From NCBI RefSeq assembly GCF_030269925.1, contig NC_085116.1:1302001-1366000 (forward strand): a DNA stretch of 64,000 bases, given 5' to 3'. Made by a program: the position numbers and the translations under genes. The notes under the pieces were generated by a model. That model was not told the origin of the DNA, did no database searches, and saw nothing but the letters and a program-made list of their open reading frames with translations. The stretch is from Bombyx mori (lineage: Eukaryota; Arthropoda; Insecta; Lepidoptera; Bombycidae). Below, one piece after another: positions 1 through 11,700 of the stretch. Position 1 is the first letter of the stretch. The number at the start of each line of letters is the position of its first letter.

Positions 1-832
1 CTGAGTGAATACCTTCGGTTTTCCAAAAGAAAAAACGAATGTAAGTGAATTAGCACATCGCATTAACACTTGTGTTTTTACGTTCGAAGGCTTAAGTGTT
101 TTTCGCAACTAAGTTAATGTAACTTTGCGGTCACTTAACAACCGAAAATCGGTTTAAACAAAAAATCAAACAAACTTGAACTAATATTTGGAGGCGAAAT
201 ATTCGTACAATTAGATGACTCGAATATTTCTCATATGATAGAAATAGGTAGCCTTTTTAGAGTAGCTCTCATTGGACACTAAAAAATCGCACACCACAAT
301 CCAATATCCCAATACAAATAGTGTCTAGCTAATTCTAAAGTGAACAAGGAAATATAATTTTAAAACCTATGTAAATTAATAGGTACTAGCTGCCGAATGT
401 AGACAATGTTAAACCTAACTTTTTCTTTGAGAATTTAAGCTGTGTTCAAAATATCAAGGCTCTAACCTTATCAAGAAGTTCGTTTAGAATCAAGTACACA
501 GCTTAAACTGATCGAGGTTATTAAAAAGCCGGCAGAAAACATGAGAAGTACCTGGAGAAACTTGTCGTCCAAGGTCCAAAGAGGAGACCTCGTGGACAGT
601 CCGGACTCGTTGTACCAACGTTTTCAGGTGAGCCGCTCAATCTACTTGTACTCAATGTCTGGTAACGACTCTAATCCCTAAGTATGGATCGTGGTGGAAG
701 CAACAGGAAGATCACCTGTATGCCAAATCGTTGGAATCGCTATGATAAGCGTGCACGAATTGACCCAAAATGTTGAGATTGCATTTTATAGAGCGTGGGG
801 CTGCAGCTTAGCGTAATAGCGGGTCATATTAT
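1..832. other. AT-rich sequence without recognised gene
   Basis: No long open frame and no repeat that I recognise. A short moderately GC-rich patch at about 570-790 has no clear coding signature. Confidence 0.5.
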
Positions 833-1185
833 TGGAACGAAGTTCCTTATGGGATGATGCGGAGGGGTACCCTGACCGGAAAAAAACGTCTGTAACGTAA
901 GACTTTTATTAGTAATGCACATAGTGTACGACTTAACTTTGTAGTAACGCACAAAAAATAACATATTTTTATTATATATTTTTTATAAATCATTGTGAAT
1001 AAAATAAAGTTGATAACTTTGTATAGTAGTTTTATTTTATTTTTATCAATAAAAAAAATGTAATAAAAAATGTATACCCGAATTATTATTATCTTTATAC
1101 CTCGAATAGAACTTAAAATTGATATTTTTATAATAAGGAACTTCGTTCCTATCCGATGTCCCACGACACCACACATCTTTTTTAT
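833..1185 (+). repeat. Repeat with inverted GGAACGAAGTTCC ends and a hairpin 3' module
   Basis: The left end reads GGAACGAAGTTCCTTAT and positions 1136-1152 hold its reverse complement, so about 320 bp lies between inverted ends. The end motif is itself a palindrome (GGAAC-gaa-GTTCC). It is followed by ATGTCCCACGACAC, a near-palindrome, and a short T run. The same right-hand module ends a LINE insertion at 15297-15412, and the left-hand block recurs at 8429-8505. It may therefore be a LINE 3' UTR module or a MITE-like element; the family is not identified. Confidence 0.6.
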
Positions 1186-1284
1186 ATTGATTCCACGTGC
1201 TAATAGTTAATTGTTTATTTATTTAATTAGGTGTATCAACAATCAATGCAAAGCATCGATGAATTGACAAGAAGTACAAGACAA

Positions 1285-1528
1285 ACTGGTGGTAGGACTT
1301 CTTGTGAATCCGCGCGGGTAGGTACCACCACCCTGTCTATTTCTGCCGTGAAGCAGTAACGCGTTTCGGTTTGAAGGGTGGGGTAGCCGTTGTAACTATA
1401 CTTGAGACCTTAGAAATTATATCTCAAGGTGGTGGCGCATTTACGTGGTAGATGTCTATGAGCTCCAATAACCACTTGACTCCAGGTGAGCTGTGAGATT
1501 GTCCACCCAACTAAGGAAGAAAAAAAAC
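1285..1528 (+). mobile_element. BMC1-type LINE 3' end
   Basis: About 245 bp beginning ACTGGTGGTAGG and ending in TAAGGAAG plus an A run. It matches some 15 other copies in the window (GCAGTAACGCG, CTCAAGGTGG and GTCCACCC blocks in order). It contains no coding capacity. The BMC1 assignment is from memory of the Bombyx LINE. Confidence 0.85.
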
Positions 1529-4090
1529 ATTATTAAGTACGACAGTGCAATAGTTGACAACATCTTGTAATGAAAAAATAAGAAGAATTGAATACAAGAA
1601 AATAATAATATTAAATAATATATAAAATGCAGAATAAATATAATCCAAAAATTATAAAAAAACTGCTCTTAATACAGAGATAACAAACAAATTGTAAAAA
1701 TTTATTACAACTGACATTGATAAATGATGTTCGACTTCGTCTAAGTTTGCACGTCTTTATGATATTGGGATTGCTAGGGTAGTTTGTCTGTCATTGCAAC
1801 AACATATACGAAGCTAATGAATAACCCATAAAATTTGAAACTATTCAATTTTATGAGTCAATCATATTTCGATTTAATCGCCGGTAATCTAAAAGGTAAT
1901 ACTTACGTTACATCTGATTGGTTTTAACGACTCACAAATTAATAGTTTCTATTATTAGTTTCTATTATTAATAGTATCTATTATTTTTCTAAGTTCATAG
2001 TGATTGGTTGTAAATGTCGCTGTTTAGCTAAAAACATAATATTCGTAATTAGAACGCTTGATATATGAGTACAATGCAATGATCGTTGTTTATAATAATT
2101 CTCTCAGATAGAGCACTTTATTTAGCACTAATTTTCGTAGCATATATTTCAATATCATTCATCATTCATCTGATCAAAATACTTATCTTATTCCATTTAT
2201 TTTTATTGATATGAAGAGTCACCCGGATCTGTTTTGACCATACCAATGTACATTCCGGGTCTAAGTCCTGTGTGAACTAACTTTCCTTGGACAGATATCC
2301 TATAGTTATTGGAGCAGTGAATGTGCGGGTTAATTTTAATGTCTAAGGCACAGCTGTAAATTAGTAGGCCAATAATAACCTTATCTCATATTAAGAATAA
2401 AAAATGTAATGAATCTTTGGCATAAGCTAGCAAAAACCTATGTAGCACACAAAGTTTGTAAAGTATTGTATTTTTTATTGCCGAAGATATGTCAACGAGC
2501 TACTAACCCACCTGATGTTTAGTTGTCTTTGGAGCCAATATCATCATGTACCTAAGACGAGGGTTTGAAGTTACAAGTACTTGAAAATATGTATATCTAT
2601 TAAACTGGACGTCGCAAGAATAAATACATCAGTGGGAAGAACCTATGTGAACTTGTGACATGATAATGAGGAGAGTAAGGAGAAACAAGTTATGAGTAAG
2701 TGTTACGATTTGATTTTAAATACCACTTTGAACTAGTAAATATTATACAAGAACAAAAAGTATTAACTAACTATGTGATACCTATTTGCATACCGCGAAA
2801 TTCCTACGTCGGAACAAATACTGCATTATAATATAACCAGTAAGTATCTTGGGAACTGTGCCTCCCTCAAGCGTATTGGAATTTGATTTATGTTAAATTG
2901 TTTTAATTTGTTATTTGTAATAAAAAATTAATCAATAATAATGTATCAATCATTTATTAAACTTTTAAAAAAATTAACCTAATTATTGTAACAAAATTAC
3001 TACTAAATTAAAGCGTGATACATAAATATAAATGTTTCTGCAAATCGGAGCAAATCTTGAAGGAGAAAGCGCATTATTATCGCCGTGAAGCGCTCACATC
3101 CGCGAATCCAGTTCAAATCAATTCCAAAACATTACATAAAGCCAGGACACGTGGGCTTAACTACTGAGCAATAAACTGATTTTGGATTCGAATTGAGAAA
3201 TAGCCGGGGCCTTGGACCTCAGACTCTATTGACAAATGAGCTTTCGGCTGTTAACTTAGAGAATGGGTTGTCCATTCAATTTGCACAGGTGAAACTTGTA
3301 GCTATTGAAAGTGATGTATCTACTACGATTTTTTCATAAAATAGGACGCTGATCTTCTTTTTTAATTATGTTTATTTATTTCTATCTTACAATTATCTCT
3401 TAATCTTGTGCAATCTTAAAATTTGGCATTCACTAATAGAACTATAATTCAGAACAGAACAGTTTTTCCTTAAATTTAATACTAGTGAAGTCAGACGTTA
3501 TACAGAGCAGTGTTATGTAAAGAATGTGATAGTGTTACCTCCTCGCACCGATTCACCTAACAGCTAATTGACCGGCGTTACGAAATGCTGAGGTAGAACC
3601 TTCTAATATTTAGTCCGAGGATTTCATCACAATGCTCCACTCACCGCGAAACGTGTGATAAATATGAATAATTAAATATGAGGCTATTAACGTAATACGC
3701 TAATTCGTGGGTGTGTAATCTGATGCTGCCAATCTTATTACGTCTGTGGTTAGGCGAGCTCTCGGCTGGATGGCCGGCAATTTCGCAACGACAAACCTGA
3801 TTCATTTATCGTATGCCGGCAGTTTAAAAGTAAAAGTGGCCAAGCGAGTGAAACAAAGCGAACGCCAGGTTCACTGGACAAACAAAATCTCATATTAGTG
3901 GAATAATTTCGCCTTCAGCCGCTGACGGGCCGAAAACTCGAGCGCTGACATCATCCACGACTTGTACTTTCGAGAACGCTCAAACGTGACCTTATGCTAA
4001 TATGCTTTTGGGTTCTTGGGTGGCCAAGGAGATCGTGCGTCCAGTGCCACACGAGAAAGTCGACGAAATTAACGAAGCATATACAAAAAT
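1529..4090. other. Long AT-rich stretch, no gene seen
   Basis: No substantial ORF, no TE family shared with the rest of the window and no RNA gene recognised. It lies 3' of the cuticle-protein gene on the minus strand and could be ordinary intergenic DNA. Confidence 0.5.
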
Positions 4091-4095
4091 AGGAT

Positions 4096-4101
4096 TTTAT
4101 T
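4096..4101 (-). terminator. Poly(A) signal of the cuticle-protein gene
   Basis: TTTATT on the plus strand is AATAAA on the minus strand, about 110 nt after the stop codon of the gene ending at 4211. Position and sequence fit a polyadenylation signal. Confidence 0.6.
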
Positions 4102-4210
4102 TACAGAAACTTATATTAATATAATACATATTACTCTAAGATGCGATCACATGATGTTTCATTACATAAATTGTTATGTAATGATAAGATATGACTATGA
4201 CTGAGTTCGT

Positions 4211-5061
4211 TTAATGATGGGGAGCGCCGTAGGACGATGATGGGGAAGGGACTCCGTACGATCCTGACGGGACTCCGATGGTGCTGTAGCTGATGGAGGG
4301 AGCGGAGTAGGAGTGACCGCCGCTGGAGTAACCACCATGACCGCCGCTGGAGTAACCAGAGATGCCAGAGTAGCCAGAGTAACCACCGGCATAGCCACCA
4401 GCGTAGCCTTCTTCAGCCTGGTGATACTGGGCGACCTGGATAGCTTGCTGGAGATGCTCCAGTTCGATGCCGACGATTCTGTCGTGGGGTACGCCGTAGA
4501 CAGGAGCGGGGGGCCCGTAGTGGGAAGAGACGCCGTGTCCGTGACCATGGGAAGAAGAGACGGATTGGTAGGCCTGGTTCTGGATCTCGTCCTTAAGGAT
4601 GATGGTCTTGATCTTCTCGAGCAGATGGGGGTCTACACTGTAGCCCTCGGTTTCCTGGTGTCCGACAGGCACCGGGGTGTAGTGTCCCCCGCTGCTGAGG
4701 GAAGAGTGTCCTCCGATGACGATGGACGAAGGAGCGGAGTAGCTGTACCCGACCGGAGGCTCGGCGGCCACGCAGCCGATCAAAGCGAGGGCGACCTGCA
4801 CAACAAACATTCAAATTAGTGTCGTAACATCCAATCGAGCATATTAGAATAATCATATGCTAATCGACCGGTCACAATCCTAAACGATTTCGCATCGATT
4901 TCCAAATACAAAATTTTCGAAGGATATATTTGTGAGATAATTCGTCTGGAGATCACGTTAAAATTCGATATCGATTTTCACTCGGGCTCCGTATGTAACA
5001 CAACACTACACGTATCACTGCACTCCAATAGCACATATGAACTTACTATCAACTTGGCCAT
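4211..5061 (-). CDS. Secreted Gly/Ser/Tyr/His-rich cuticle-type protein, two exons
   Basis: Exon 1 codes from ATG at 5061 to 5047 (MAKLI) and is followed by GTAAGT. The 251-bp intron ends in a pyrimidine-rich GTTTGTTGTGCAG. Exon 2 runs 4795-4211 and the joined CDS gives 199 residues. Splicing creates a hydrophobic signal peptide (MAKLIVALALIGCVAA, likely cut before EPPVGYS); a short first exon ending inside the signal peptide is typical of insect cuticle genes. The mature protein has Tyr/Ser/Gly-rich ends with GGYAGGYAGGYSGYSG-like and YSSGGHGG repeats, an HGHGHG cluster and YGPPAPVYGVP. An acidic/amphipathic middle (about residues 60-75 and 110-135) may be helical. I see no Rebers-Riddiford chitin-binding consensus, so it is a low-complexity cuticle or structural protein rather than a CPR member. 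The site of action is inferred as the extracellular cuticle or chorion-like matrix. GC content is far above the surroundings. Confidence 0.88.
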
Positions 5062-5094
5062 TGCTGTTGTTAACCGTTGGATGGTTCGAGGAGG

Positions 5095-5128
5095 TATGAT
5101 GCTGTGAGTGGTGCCGGCCGCTTTTATA
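5095..5128 (-). promoter_or_regulatory. TATA box and probable initiator of the cuticle-protein gene
   Basis: TATAAAAG on the minus strand (5128-5121) lies about 60 nt upstream of the ATG. TCATA at 5099-5095, about 30 nt downstream of the TATA box, resembles an arthropod initiator. This gives a short 5' UTR of about 35 nt. Confidence 0.75.
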
Positions 5129-5751
5129 CATGGGGATTCTGCCGAGCGACTTTTACTTCGGGGCTCGGTCCATCCGGGCGAGTACCGAGGACGAGCTTGG
5201 CGTACAAATAGTCGCGTTTTTTTTTGAAGACTGCAAGAGGTCGGGTGATTTATTTTGTTTAGACTTCAAACTTTATTTGGTAAAAAAAAAGACAAGCACG
5301 TATGTCGTACATTTTTTTTTTTTTTTTGGTAACAGAGTTACGTAATTACTTTGGTAATTTGTTTGCGTGTCTGTCAGTTTCTGTTCTGTTTGTGATGATA
5401 ATTTCAATTTGAAACTTAAACGTCATTAACAGGTTTGTCTGTCTAATCTTCAATTCAGATTCCCATTCTCAATCCATTAAGCACAATAACTTTATTGTAG
5501 TTTCGTATTTACTTATTCTTTTGATTTATACCTAAGTCCTTGTAGGGCGGTATGCAATTACCGATAGGCCTATGTCTATCACGAAACTTTCGTTATATCT
5601 TACCGTTTTCATTTTTTAGGAAACGATATACATATACAATTCGGATGGATTTGACAGTCTGACCCTTGGCTATGCCGGAAGGACCCTATGCCGATTTTAA
5701 ATAATGTGTACCATTAGCTAGCATTAGTAGATTATGTGACATTATATACAT

Positions 5752-5855
5752 GGTATGCAGCGGATTAGTTCTGCCCCTGGCATTGCTGACGTTCATCAGC
5801 GACGGTAACCACTCACCATCAGGTGGGCCGTATGCTCGCCGGCCTGTAATAAAAT
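5752..5855 (+). mobile_element. Bm1-type SINE 3' unit
   Basis: Begins GGTATGCAGCGG and carries the conserved CCCCTGGCATTGCTGACG, GCGACGGTAACCACTC and CCATCAGGTGGGCCGTATGC blocks, ending in an A-rich tail. A short copy starting at the same boundary as the other Bm1 units here. Confidence 0.85.
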
Positions 5856-5908
5856 ATAATTATATATATTGAGCTCATGATGAAAACATCAATAATAAAT
5901 TTCGCGGC

Positions 5909-6072
5909 TTTTTTTTCCTATGCTCAAAGCCTTGAAAGGCTATTTCAGCTTCGCCTTGACCTCTAATAGAGCTCTCAGGGCTCAACCGGAGGTGTTGCTA
6001 ATACTGGCCCTAGCAAGAGCAGTGCTTTGCAGAATCTACCACCGGATCGGAAACGCGACCCACTGAGAAGAT
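5909..6072 (-). mobile_element. Jockey-type LINE 3' UTR fragment
   Basis: Reverse complement of the 3' UTR that follows the reverse-transcriptase ORF at 47.5-49.3 kb (GGGTCGCGTTTCCGATCCGG, GCTCTTGCTAGG, GAGCCC blocks), with its A tail at 5909. It is 5'-truncated and non-coding. Confidence 0.75.
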
Positions 6073-6504
6073 TTAATACAGTGATATTATATGTTTATTT
6101 TTATTATATATGTTTTGATGTAACAAAAATTTTCAACTCAAATTGTCAAAAAAAAAACCGACTGCATGACATCACATTTTTTGAAAGCCATTTATTAAAT
6201 GTTTTGTAAAATAATTCCGATTCGACTTTCAGATTTTTACGAATTTACATGTATGCATGATAAACATTAAATACATAACAGGCATTAAGTATGTATATTT
6301 AGTATTAATGTTTAAATTTATTTAATGATATTCTCAGATCGAAATTCCTCAAAACTTTTGAAAACAAATCTTAGCAAACAGCACAGTGAGTTTTTAGAGG
6401 ACAAAGTGTTGACAGAATCAATAGCATAGACTAGACCAGAAAACAGATTGTTTGAATGGAAGAATAAGTACTTCATAACTTTTATTTGAAATGACAGGCT
6501 TTTT

Positions 6505-6660
6505 TATGGTAGAGGGTTGAACGAGCTCACGGTCAACCTGTTGTTATAATAAGTGATCACCCGGAGTCATAGACATTACAACGTGAATGACACTAATAAT
6601 TTTGAGACTAAGGGACAACTATTGTCAAACCGGCACGCATTACAGCTTCATGGCAGAAAT
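6505..6660 (-). repeat. Diverged BMC1-related remnant
   Basis: Keeps the order and spacing of the BMC1 unit in reverse (GAACGAGCTCACGG, CATAGACATTACAACGTGAATG, CACGCATTACAGCTTCATGGCAG in pieces) but at clearly lower identity than neighbouring copies. Interpreted as an older copy or sister family. Confidence 0.55.
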
Positions 6661-6700
6661 AGACTGAGTCTACTGATTTTGATTTTTTACTGATTTTTTT

Positions 6701-6955
6701 ACTGGTGGTAGGACGTCTTGTAAGTCCGCAATAGTAGGTACCCACCACCCTGCCTATTTCTGCCGTGAAGCAGTAATGCCATTCGGTTTGAAGGGCGGGG
6801 CAGCCGTTTCACTGTTAAAAGTGAAACCTTAGAACTCACATCTCAAGGTGGGTGGCGGGATTTACTTTGTAGATGTCTATGGGCTCCGGTAACCACTTAA
6901 CACCAGGTGGGCTGTAAGCCCGTCCACCCATCTATGCAATAAATAAAAAATAAAA
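6701..6955 (+). mobile_element. BMC1-type LINE 3' end
   Basis: Starts ACTGGTGGTAGG and ends in a mixed A/T tail after CCATCTATGCAATAAATAAA. Full-length relative to the common short unit, with scattered substitutions. Confidence 0.85.
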
Positions 6956-7002
6956 TCTACGTGTCACATAGAGTTACAAATTTGAAATTGCTCGATTAGC
7001 TT

Positions 7003-7160
7003 TATTGGTTACTACCATTCTGCCCATATCTGCCGCAATTAAGCGATACGGTCTGAAGTTTCGGATAGCTAAACATAATACAGGGCAAACTTCGCACTCA
7101 TGTTTCGAAGTGGATCGCGGGGCTAATGTTGTGACTTCTATTATTAGATGTCAGATTGGC
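7003..7160 (+). repeat. Diverged BMC1-related remnant
   Basis: TTACTACCATTCTGCCCATATCTGCCG followed by a GCGATACGG block resembles the middle of the BMC1 unit at low identity. Non-coding. Confidence 0.35.
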
Positions 7161-7745
7161 CGTGAACTCCTCTGCCCAGAGCAATTAAAAAAAATACTTT
7201 TCACTTTGACATTACATACCTCGTTGGTCAAGTGGAATCGATAGGGATGTAGGAATTGCCAAATGAATTTATATTATTGTCGTATCAATTTTTTTGGATA
7301 TTCTGATTTTTGTTTTCTTCGATATTAAAGTCTCTTTATAGAAAAAAATAATACTAAATAATATTTATCATAATTGAAATTTGAAATCGATCGAAATTTG
7401 TTTATATGAGATTACCGAAAACTATTGAATAGTTGACTTTTTTCGATTCATTATATTGGTTCGAGCTTGATTCAAACTCTAAGCACATTACGAAGTTCTT
7501 TGTGTTTATAGCTCACGGAATTTTGCTACTAAATGGACTGACAACTCATTACAGTTTGCGTTATAATAATCACGATTAAACCTTGTGTTTCTCACTATTT
7601 CATAACGTTAATTAGGAGCAATGACTTTTGTTTAATTCTCTAACTTTTCCTTTTAATTAGTACTAGACTGTAATTCAAGACGAAAAATAAGTTGCCTTAA
7701 TCGTTTCTTCGTCATGACATTCATTCGTCTCAACTCTAATCTGTA

Positions 7746-8015
7746 TCTATACTAATATTATAAAGAGCAAAAATTTGTTTGTTTGTTTGTATTGAATAGG
7801 CTCCGAAACTACTGAACCGATTTAAAAAATTCTTTCACTGTTGGGAAGCTACGCTATCTCCGGGTGACATAGGCTATATTTAATATATTTAAAAAAAAAT
7901 TAGGGATCCTCACTGAAACTCTAATAATACAACCCAATGTGTAAAAAAATTACCTAATATTCTTTACATCGCGTGCGCTACTTACTTCCCAAGCGAAGTC
8001 GGGGCGGGCCGCTAG
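7746..8015 (+). mobile_element. Non-autonomous Helitron-like element
   Basis: Begins TCTATACTAATATTATAAAG and ends GGGCGGGCCGCTAG, lying between host A (7745) and T (8016). These are the TC...CTRR ends and A|T insertion of Helitrons. Internal blocks (CTCCGAAACTACTGAACCGA, GTGACATAGGCTATATTT) match from memory a very common lepidopteran family. No RepHel coding sequence. Confidence 0.75.
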
Positions 8016-8428
8016 TTTATTATAGTGAGCATGATTAATGATGTTTATCATCAAATAGAACGAAGCTCACCTGACGCTCAATACAAATAAAACACGCCTA
8101 GTAAATTTCGCGACCTATGACATAATGTCATTAGACTAATGACAGTTGACAGAGACCTTGTCACATCCGTATAAGCCATACAATGAGCACTGCATGTGTG
8201 ATGTAATCCACTGTACATCAATGTCAAAAGGTCATTGACACGCGTCTTACGGTAGTGCAAATATCATTGGAACATACAATTCAAATTCAATCAGTTCTGT
8301 TCGATCTTTCCGCTTACTAAAACAGCATTTGAAGAGTTATTCGGTAAAAGGATGGTAAGGATAATAGGCACTGTTTTAAAAGCAAACTAAGTTTTAAAAT
8401 ATTATAAAAAAAATGAGTTTTTGTTTTT

Positions 8429-8505
8429 GGAACGAAGTTCCTTACGGGACGTTGCGGAGGGGTACCCTAACCGGGAAAAAACGTCCGTAACGTAAGATTT
8501 TTTCT
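8429..8505 (+). repeat. Left-end copy of the GGAACGAAGTTCC repeat
   Basis: Shares GGAACGAAGTTCCTTA, GCGGAGGGGTACCCT and CGTAACGTAAGA with positions 833-910, then diverges. It lacks the right-hand inverted end. Confidence 0.6.
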
Positions 8506-8775
8506 ATTTAGTTTTTTATCCACAGATGTCGGTGCACGTAAATTGAACAATTCCTGAATCGCAGTGACGAGATGTTACACAGTTGATAATCAACACCTTT
8601 ACCAAGGTAGCAGATTAAGTGAAGCCTACGACATCACATGCTAATCGGGACGATGTAGATTAAGGTACGGCTTAATTATAGCTTGGGCGCTTAGCACGTT
8701 ACGGAGTTGTGCAGTAATGCTTCTGAAAAATGAAAATGCCGGATGTCATGGCTTCAAAAGCACATTGACAAAGAC

Positions 8776-8888
8776 GGTAGGCAGCGGCTTGGCTCTGCCC
8801 CTGGCATTGCTGAAGTCCATGGGCGACGGTAACCACTCACCATCAAGTGGGCCGTATGCTCGTCTGCCTAGAAGGGAAATAAAAAAAA
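8776..8888 (+). mobile_element. Bm1-type SINE 3' unit
   Basis: Near-consensus copy from GGTAGGCAGCGGCTTGG to the A tail at 8881-8888. Confidence 0.9.
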
Positions 8889-8939
8889 CGCTTTTCCTAA
8901 TTAAGGTCACGGAAATGAATTACCAACCCTTAACCTGTT

Positions 8940-9120
8940 ATGTGTTTAGAGGAAAAGGTAGACCTAAGAAAAAATGGATGGATTGTATAAAAGACGATAT
9001 GTGTAAGAGGGGAGTGAGCGAATAAATGGTATATGATAGAGGAGTATGGAAGGAGAGAATATGTGCGCCGACCCTAGGTGACTGGGAGATGGGCAGGTCA
9101 ATGATGATGAACCTTTTATA
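8940..9120 (+). pseudogene. LINE ORF2 C-terminal fragment
   Basis: Translates as RGKGRPKKKWMDCIKDDM, then a stop and a remnant with YDRGVWKERICAPTLGDWEM. This has the lysine/tryptophan-rich pattern found at the C-terminus of ORF2 in several non-LTR retrotransposons. A TGA/GATGATGA-type end follows. The family is not certain; possibly RTE/CR1-related. A Bm1 unit lies just upstream. Confidence 0.55.
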
Positions 9121-9429
9121 TGTTTCATAACAAAATTTATTATCAAACTCATCACAACTAAATGCAATAGTTTAGTTTTGGTCAGAAAATTTTGCGATTA
9201 AAACAATTGCGCAACATTTATGATACGAAAAAACGAAGGATGGACAAACCGAAATAATTTGAATTTTTTATGTTGTAATAATTACGAATATCTATCATGT
9301 AACCTACACACCCAGCCATTATTTTGACCATTCAAAAATATTAAATAAAGCCTTCTATGTAAAATACGATCAGCTTTATTAGGCGTTATTATAACACGGT
9401 GAAGAACTATCAAATAGGGGTTTTCATTT

Positions 9430-9476
<47 letters not shown>
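9430..9476 (+). repeat. (GA)n microsatellite
   Basis: Forty-seven bases of GA dinucleotide repeat with one interruption (GAAAGA). Confidence 0.97.
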
Positions 9477-10020
9477 TATTCTTTATTGTACACCAACAAA
9501 AGAAACAATGCGAAACATTAAATACAAAAAAAAAACAACCATCAGGTAGTAAAGAATTGTCGGATATTCAACGATAATAATAGATAAGATCGGAATTCGT
9601 ATTGCAAGATATGTAATATAATATAATTAAGTAATATCCGTGTAATCCAAGTTTTCTGCAGCTGGTACTGGCATACAATTAAAAAGGTTCATTTTAAAAA
9701 ATGAGATAATTTTTTGCGACGCGATCGCTGATGCATTTATAGATTTGTCTCTCGTAAATAATTCGCAAGTGAATGTACCGCCTTACGTACCATGCACATG
9801 CTGGATGTAAGCTCATCGTTCATCGATAGCGAAAGGAATCAGCATTACAGAATGGATGCATGCTTTAAATGTATGATCACGTTGTTTTGTACGACACGTT
9901 TATAAAATCGTTGTTGAAAATATAAAAGTTGTTTGTTTTAAACTCTAATATGTAGGTTTTTTGTTTTATTACATTTAAAACACAAAAAAAATATTTAGTT
10001 TGTAATTAAATATTATTTAG

Positions 10021-10206
10021 TAGAAGCAGTAATGCTTTTCGGTTTGAAGCGTAGGGTAGCCGTTGTAACTATACTGAGATCTTAGAAATTTTATCTCAAG
10101 GTGGGTGGCGCATTTACGTTGTAGATATCTATGGGCTCCAGTAACCACTTAACACCAGGTGGGCTGTGAGCTCGTCCACCCATCTAACCAATAAAAATTA
10201 AAAAAG
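10021..10206 (+). mobile_element. BMC1-type LINE 3' end, truncated
   Basis: Begins inside the unit at GAAGCAGTAATGC and runs to CCAATAAAAATTAAAAA. Shorter at its 5' side than most copies. Confidence 0.85.
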
Positions 10207-10769
10207 TTTAATTTCGTTATTTAATTTTAAAGGTTATTATGGTATGTCGTGAGATCGTTAGAGTTGTGAAGTGCAAATAAAATTTAAATAATATATTAAA
10301 ACTACTTCTGCGACTTAATTTCGACCTTACGTCTGTCTCAAGGTAAACAGCGAAAGAGCGGTATTCAGGTTACAGTGAATATGAACCCTATAAACACCAA
10401 ACACGAACCAATCTTCCAATCCAATCGATCCATCCAATCCAAGCCAATCGAATAGCCAATCTTCATTCATTCGAGATAAGTAAATCAAATGATTTCGTTT
10501 TATCGTTTCTAATGATTAAGACGTTGTTAATAAAGTACTTGAAAACAAATTAAGTGACAAAATATGGAAACGAAACAGCTTATATTAGCTAAATAAAAAT
10601 GCGACCTAAATTGAAATTGATGTGAGACTCACAAATTGTTTGATTCAGCGTAGTATTCGCGTAACAAACACCCAAAGACCGAACGTTCTTTATTTAAAAT
10701 AGGCGTTTTTATATAGATAAAAGAAAATGTGTTTTTTTAATTAAATGTGTTTTTTTTAATTAAGATTTC

Positions 10770-10883
10770 GGTAGGCAGCGACTTGGCTCTACCCCTGGCA
10801 TTGCTGAAGTTCATGGGCGACGGTAACCACTCACCATCAGGTGGGCCGTATGCTCGACTGCCTACAACGGCAGCAAAAAAAAA
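10770..10883 (+). mobile_element. Bm1-type SINE 3' unit
   Basis: GGTAGGCAGCGACTTGGCTC through CTGCCTACAACGGCAGCAAA. Same 5' boundary as the other units. Confidence 0.9.
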
Positions 10884-11155
10884 CGTCGGAATTGAAATTT
10901 GACATTGGAAACAGACCCAAGATTAACGAATGTTCGTACAAGATCTGCGCTCGCGCCGTTCACCGATCACCTCTCATTATGTAAAACGTTTGTGTTTTTT
11001 ATCTTTATACGGTCATCTCGTAACATATGATGTATTAATGTATGAGGCGGTACTCATTGCTATTATAACACTGCACTTTGGCTGTATGAATTGTTTTACT
11101 TTATTTATGATGGAATTAATTGTTTTGGGTATAATATTATTGAAGTTAAACTTGT

Positions 11156-11432
11156 TTAGGCGCGTTGGAAGTAAAATTTAACTCGCGACAGATTCGTTAC
11201 GGGTAGAGAGGAAAGATAGAATTCAAGAAGAGCGAGAGTGAGAAAATAGATAGAGCGTCTCGCGGACCGCTCGACCGTGGAGAGAGGGAAAGGACAAAGC
11301 GATCTAGGTCGTTTCTCTTATATACAGCATTCAGCAATTTAAGGATGAAAAATGAGGAAAACCGCAATACTACATACCGCAAAAGAAGTTTCACTTCTTT
11401 CACGTGCACCAATTTAATTTGCACGCGCACCA
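11156..11432 (+). mobile_element. TIR element (MITE-like), copy 1
   Basis: Opens with TTAGGCGCGTT. Shares with 19324-19638 (opposite strand) the blocks CAGATTCGTTACGG, AGAAAATAGA, GACCGTGGAGAGAGGGAAAG and CTAGGTCGTTTCTCTT. The right end is eroded (GCACGCGCACC). It contains GAAGTTTCACTTC, an imperfect palindrome. No transposase. Confidence 0.65.
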
Positions 11433-11439
11433 TTTTTTT

Positions 11440-11700
11440 ATATATTTTTTATTTATTAATTTGTATGGGAGGACGACTTAACTGCCCACCTGATACAAAG
11501 CGATTACTGGAGCCCCCCGACGAAAAGTACGTGGTGCGAAGCAATTTTTTTAAGGGTTTCAACGGTGGAGGTACAGTTGTACTGAGCAATTGAAACATCG
11601 ACCTTATGTTTAAAAGTTGAAGGTGGCATTCAAGTTGTCATGTCCATGACCTCCAGGTCCTCAATACCAAGTGGCCCGTGGGCTCGACCGCAAATCTAGA
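11440..11700. repeat. Diverged BMC1-related remnants
   Basis: TGGGAGGACGACTTAACTGCCCACC followed by TTACTGGAGCCC reads as a minus-strand remnant. GGTGGCATTCAAG and a GACCTCCAGGTCCTCAATACCA block read as a plus-strand remnant, so two old pieces may abut tail to tail. Confidence 0.35.

Noticed and set aside
4313..4819. Plus-strand ORF of 168 codons over the cuticle gene
   Set aside because: It is the antisense of the high-GC cuticle exon; the minus strand has signal peptide, splice sites, TATA box and poly(A) signal.
9430..9476. Regulatory GAGA element
   Set aside because: A plain GA microsatellite far from any gene; no support for function.
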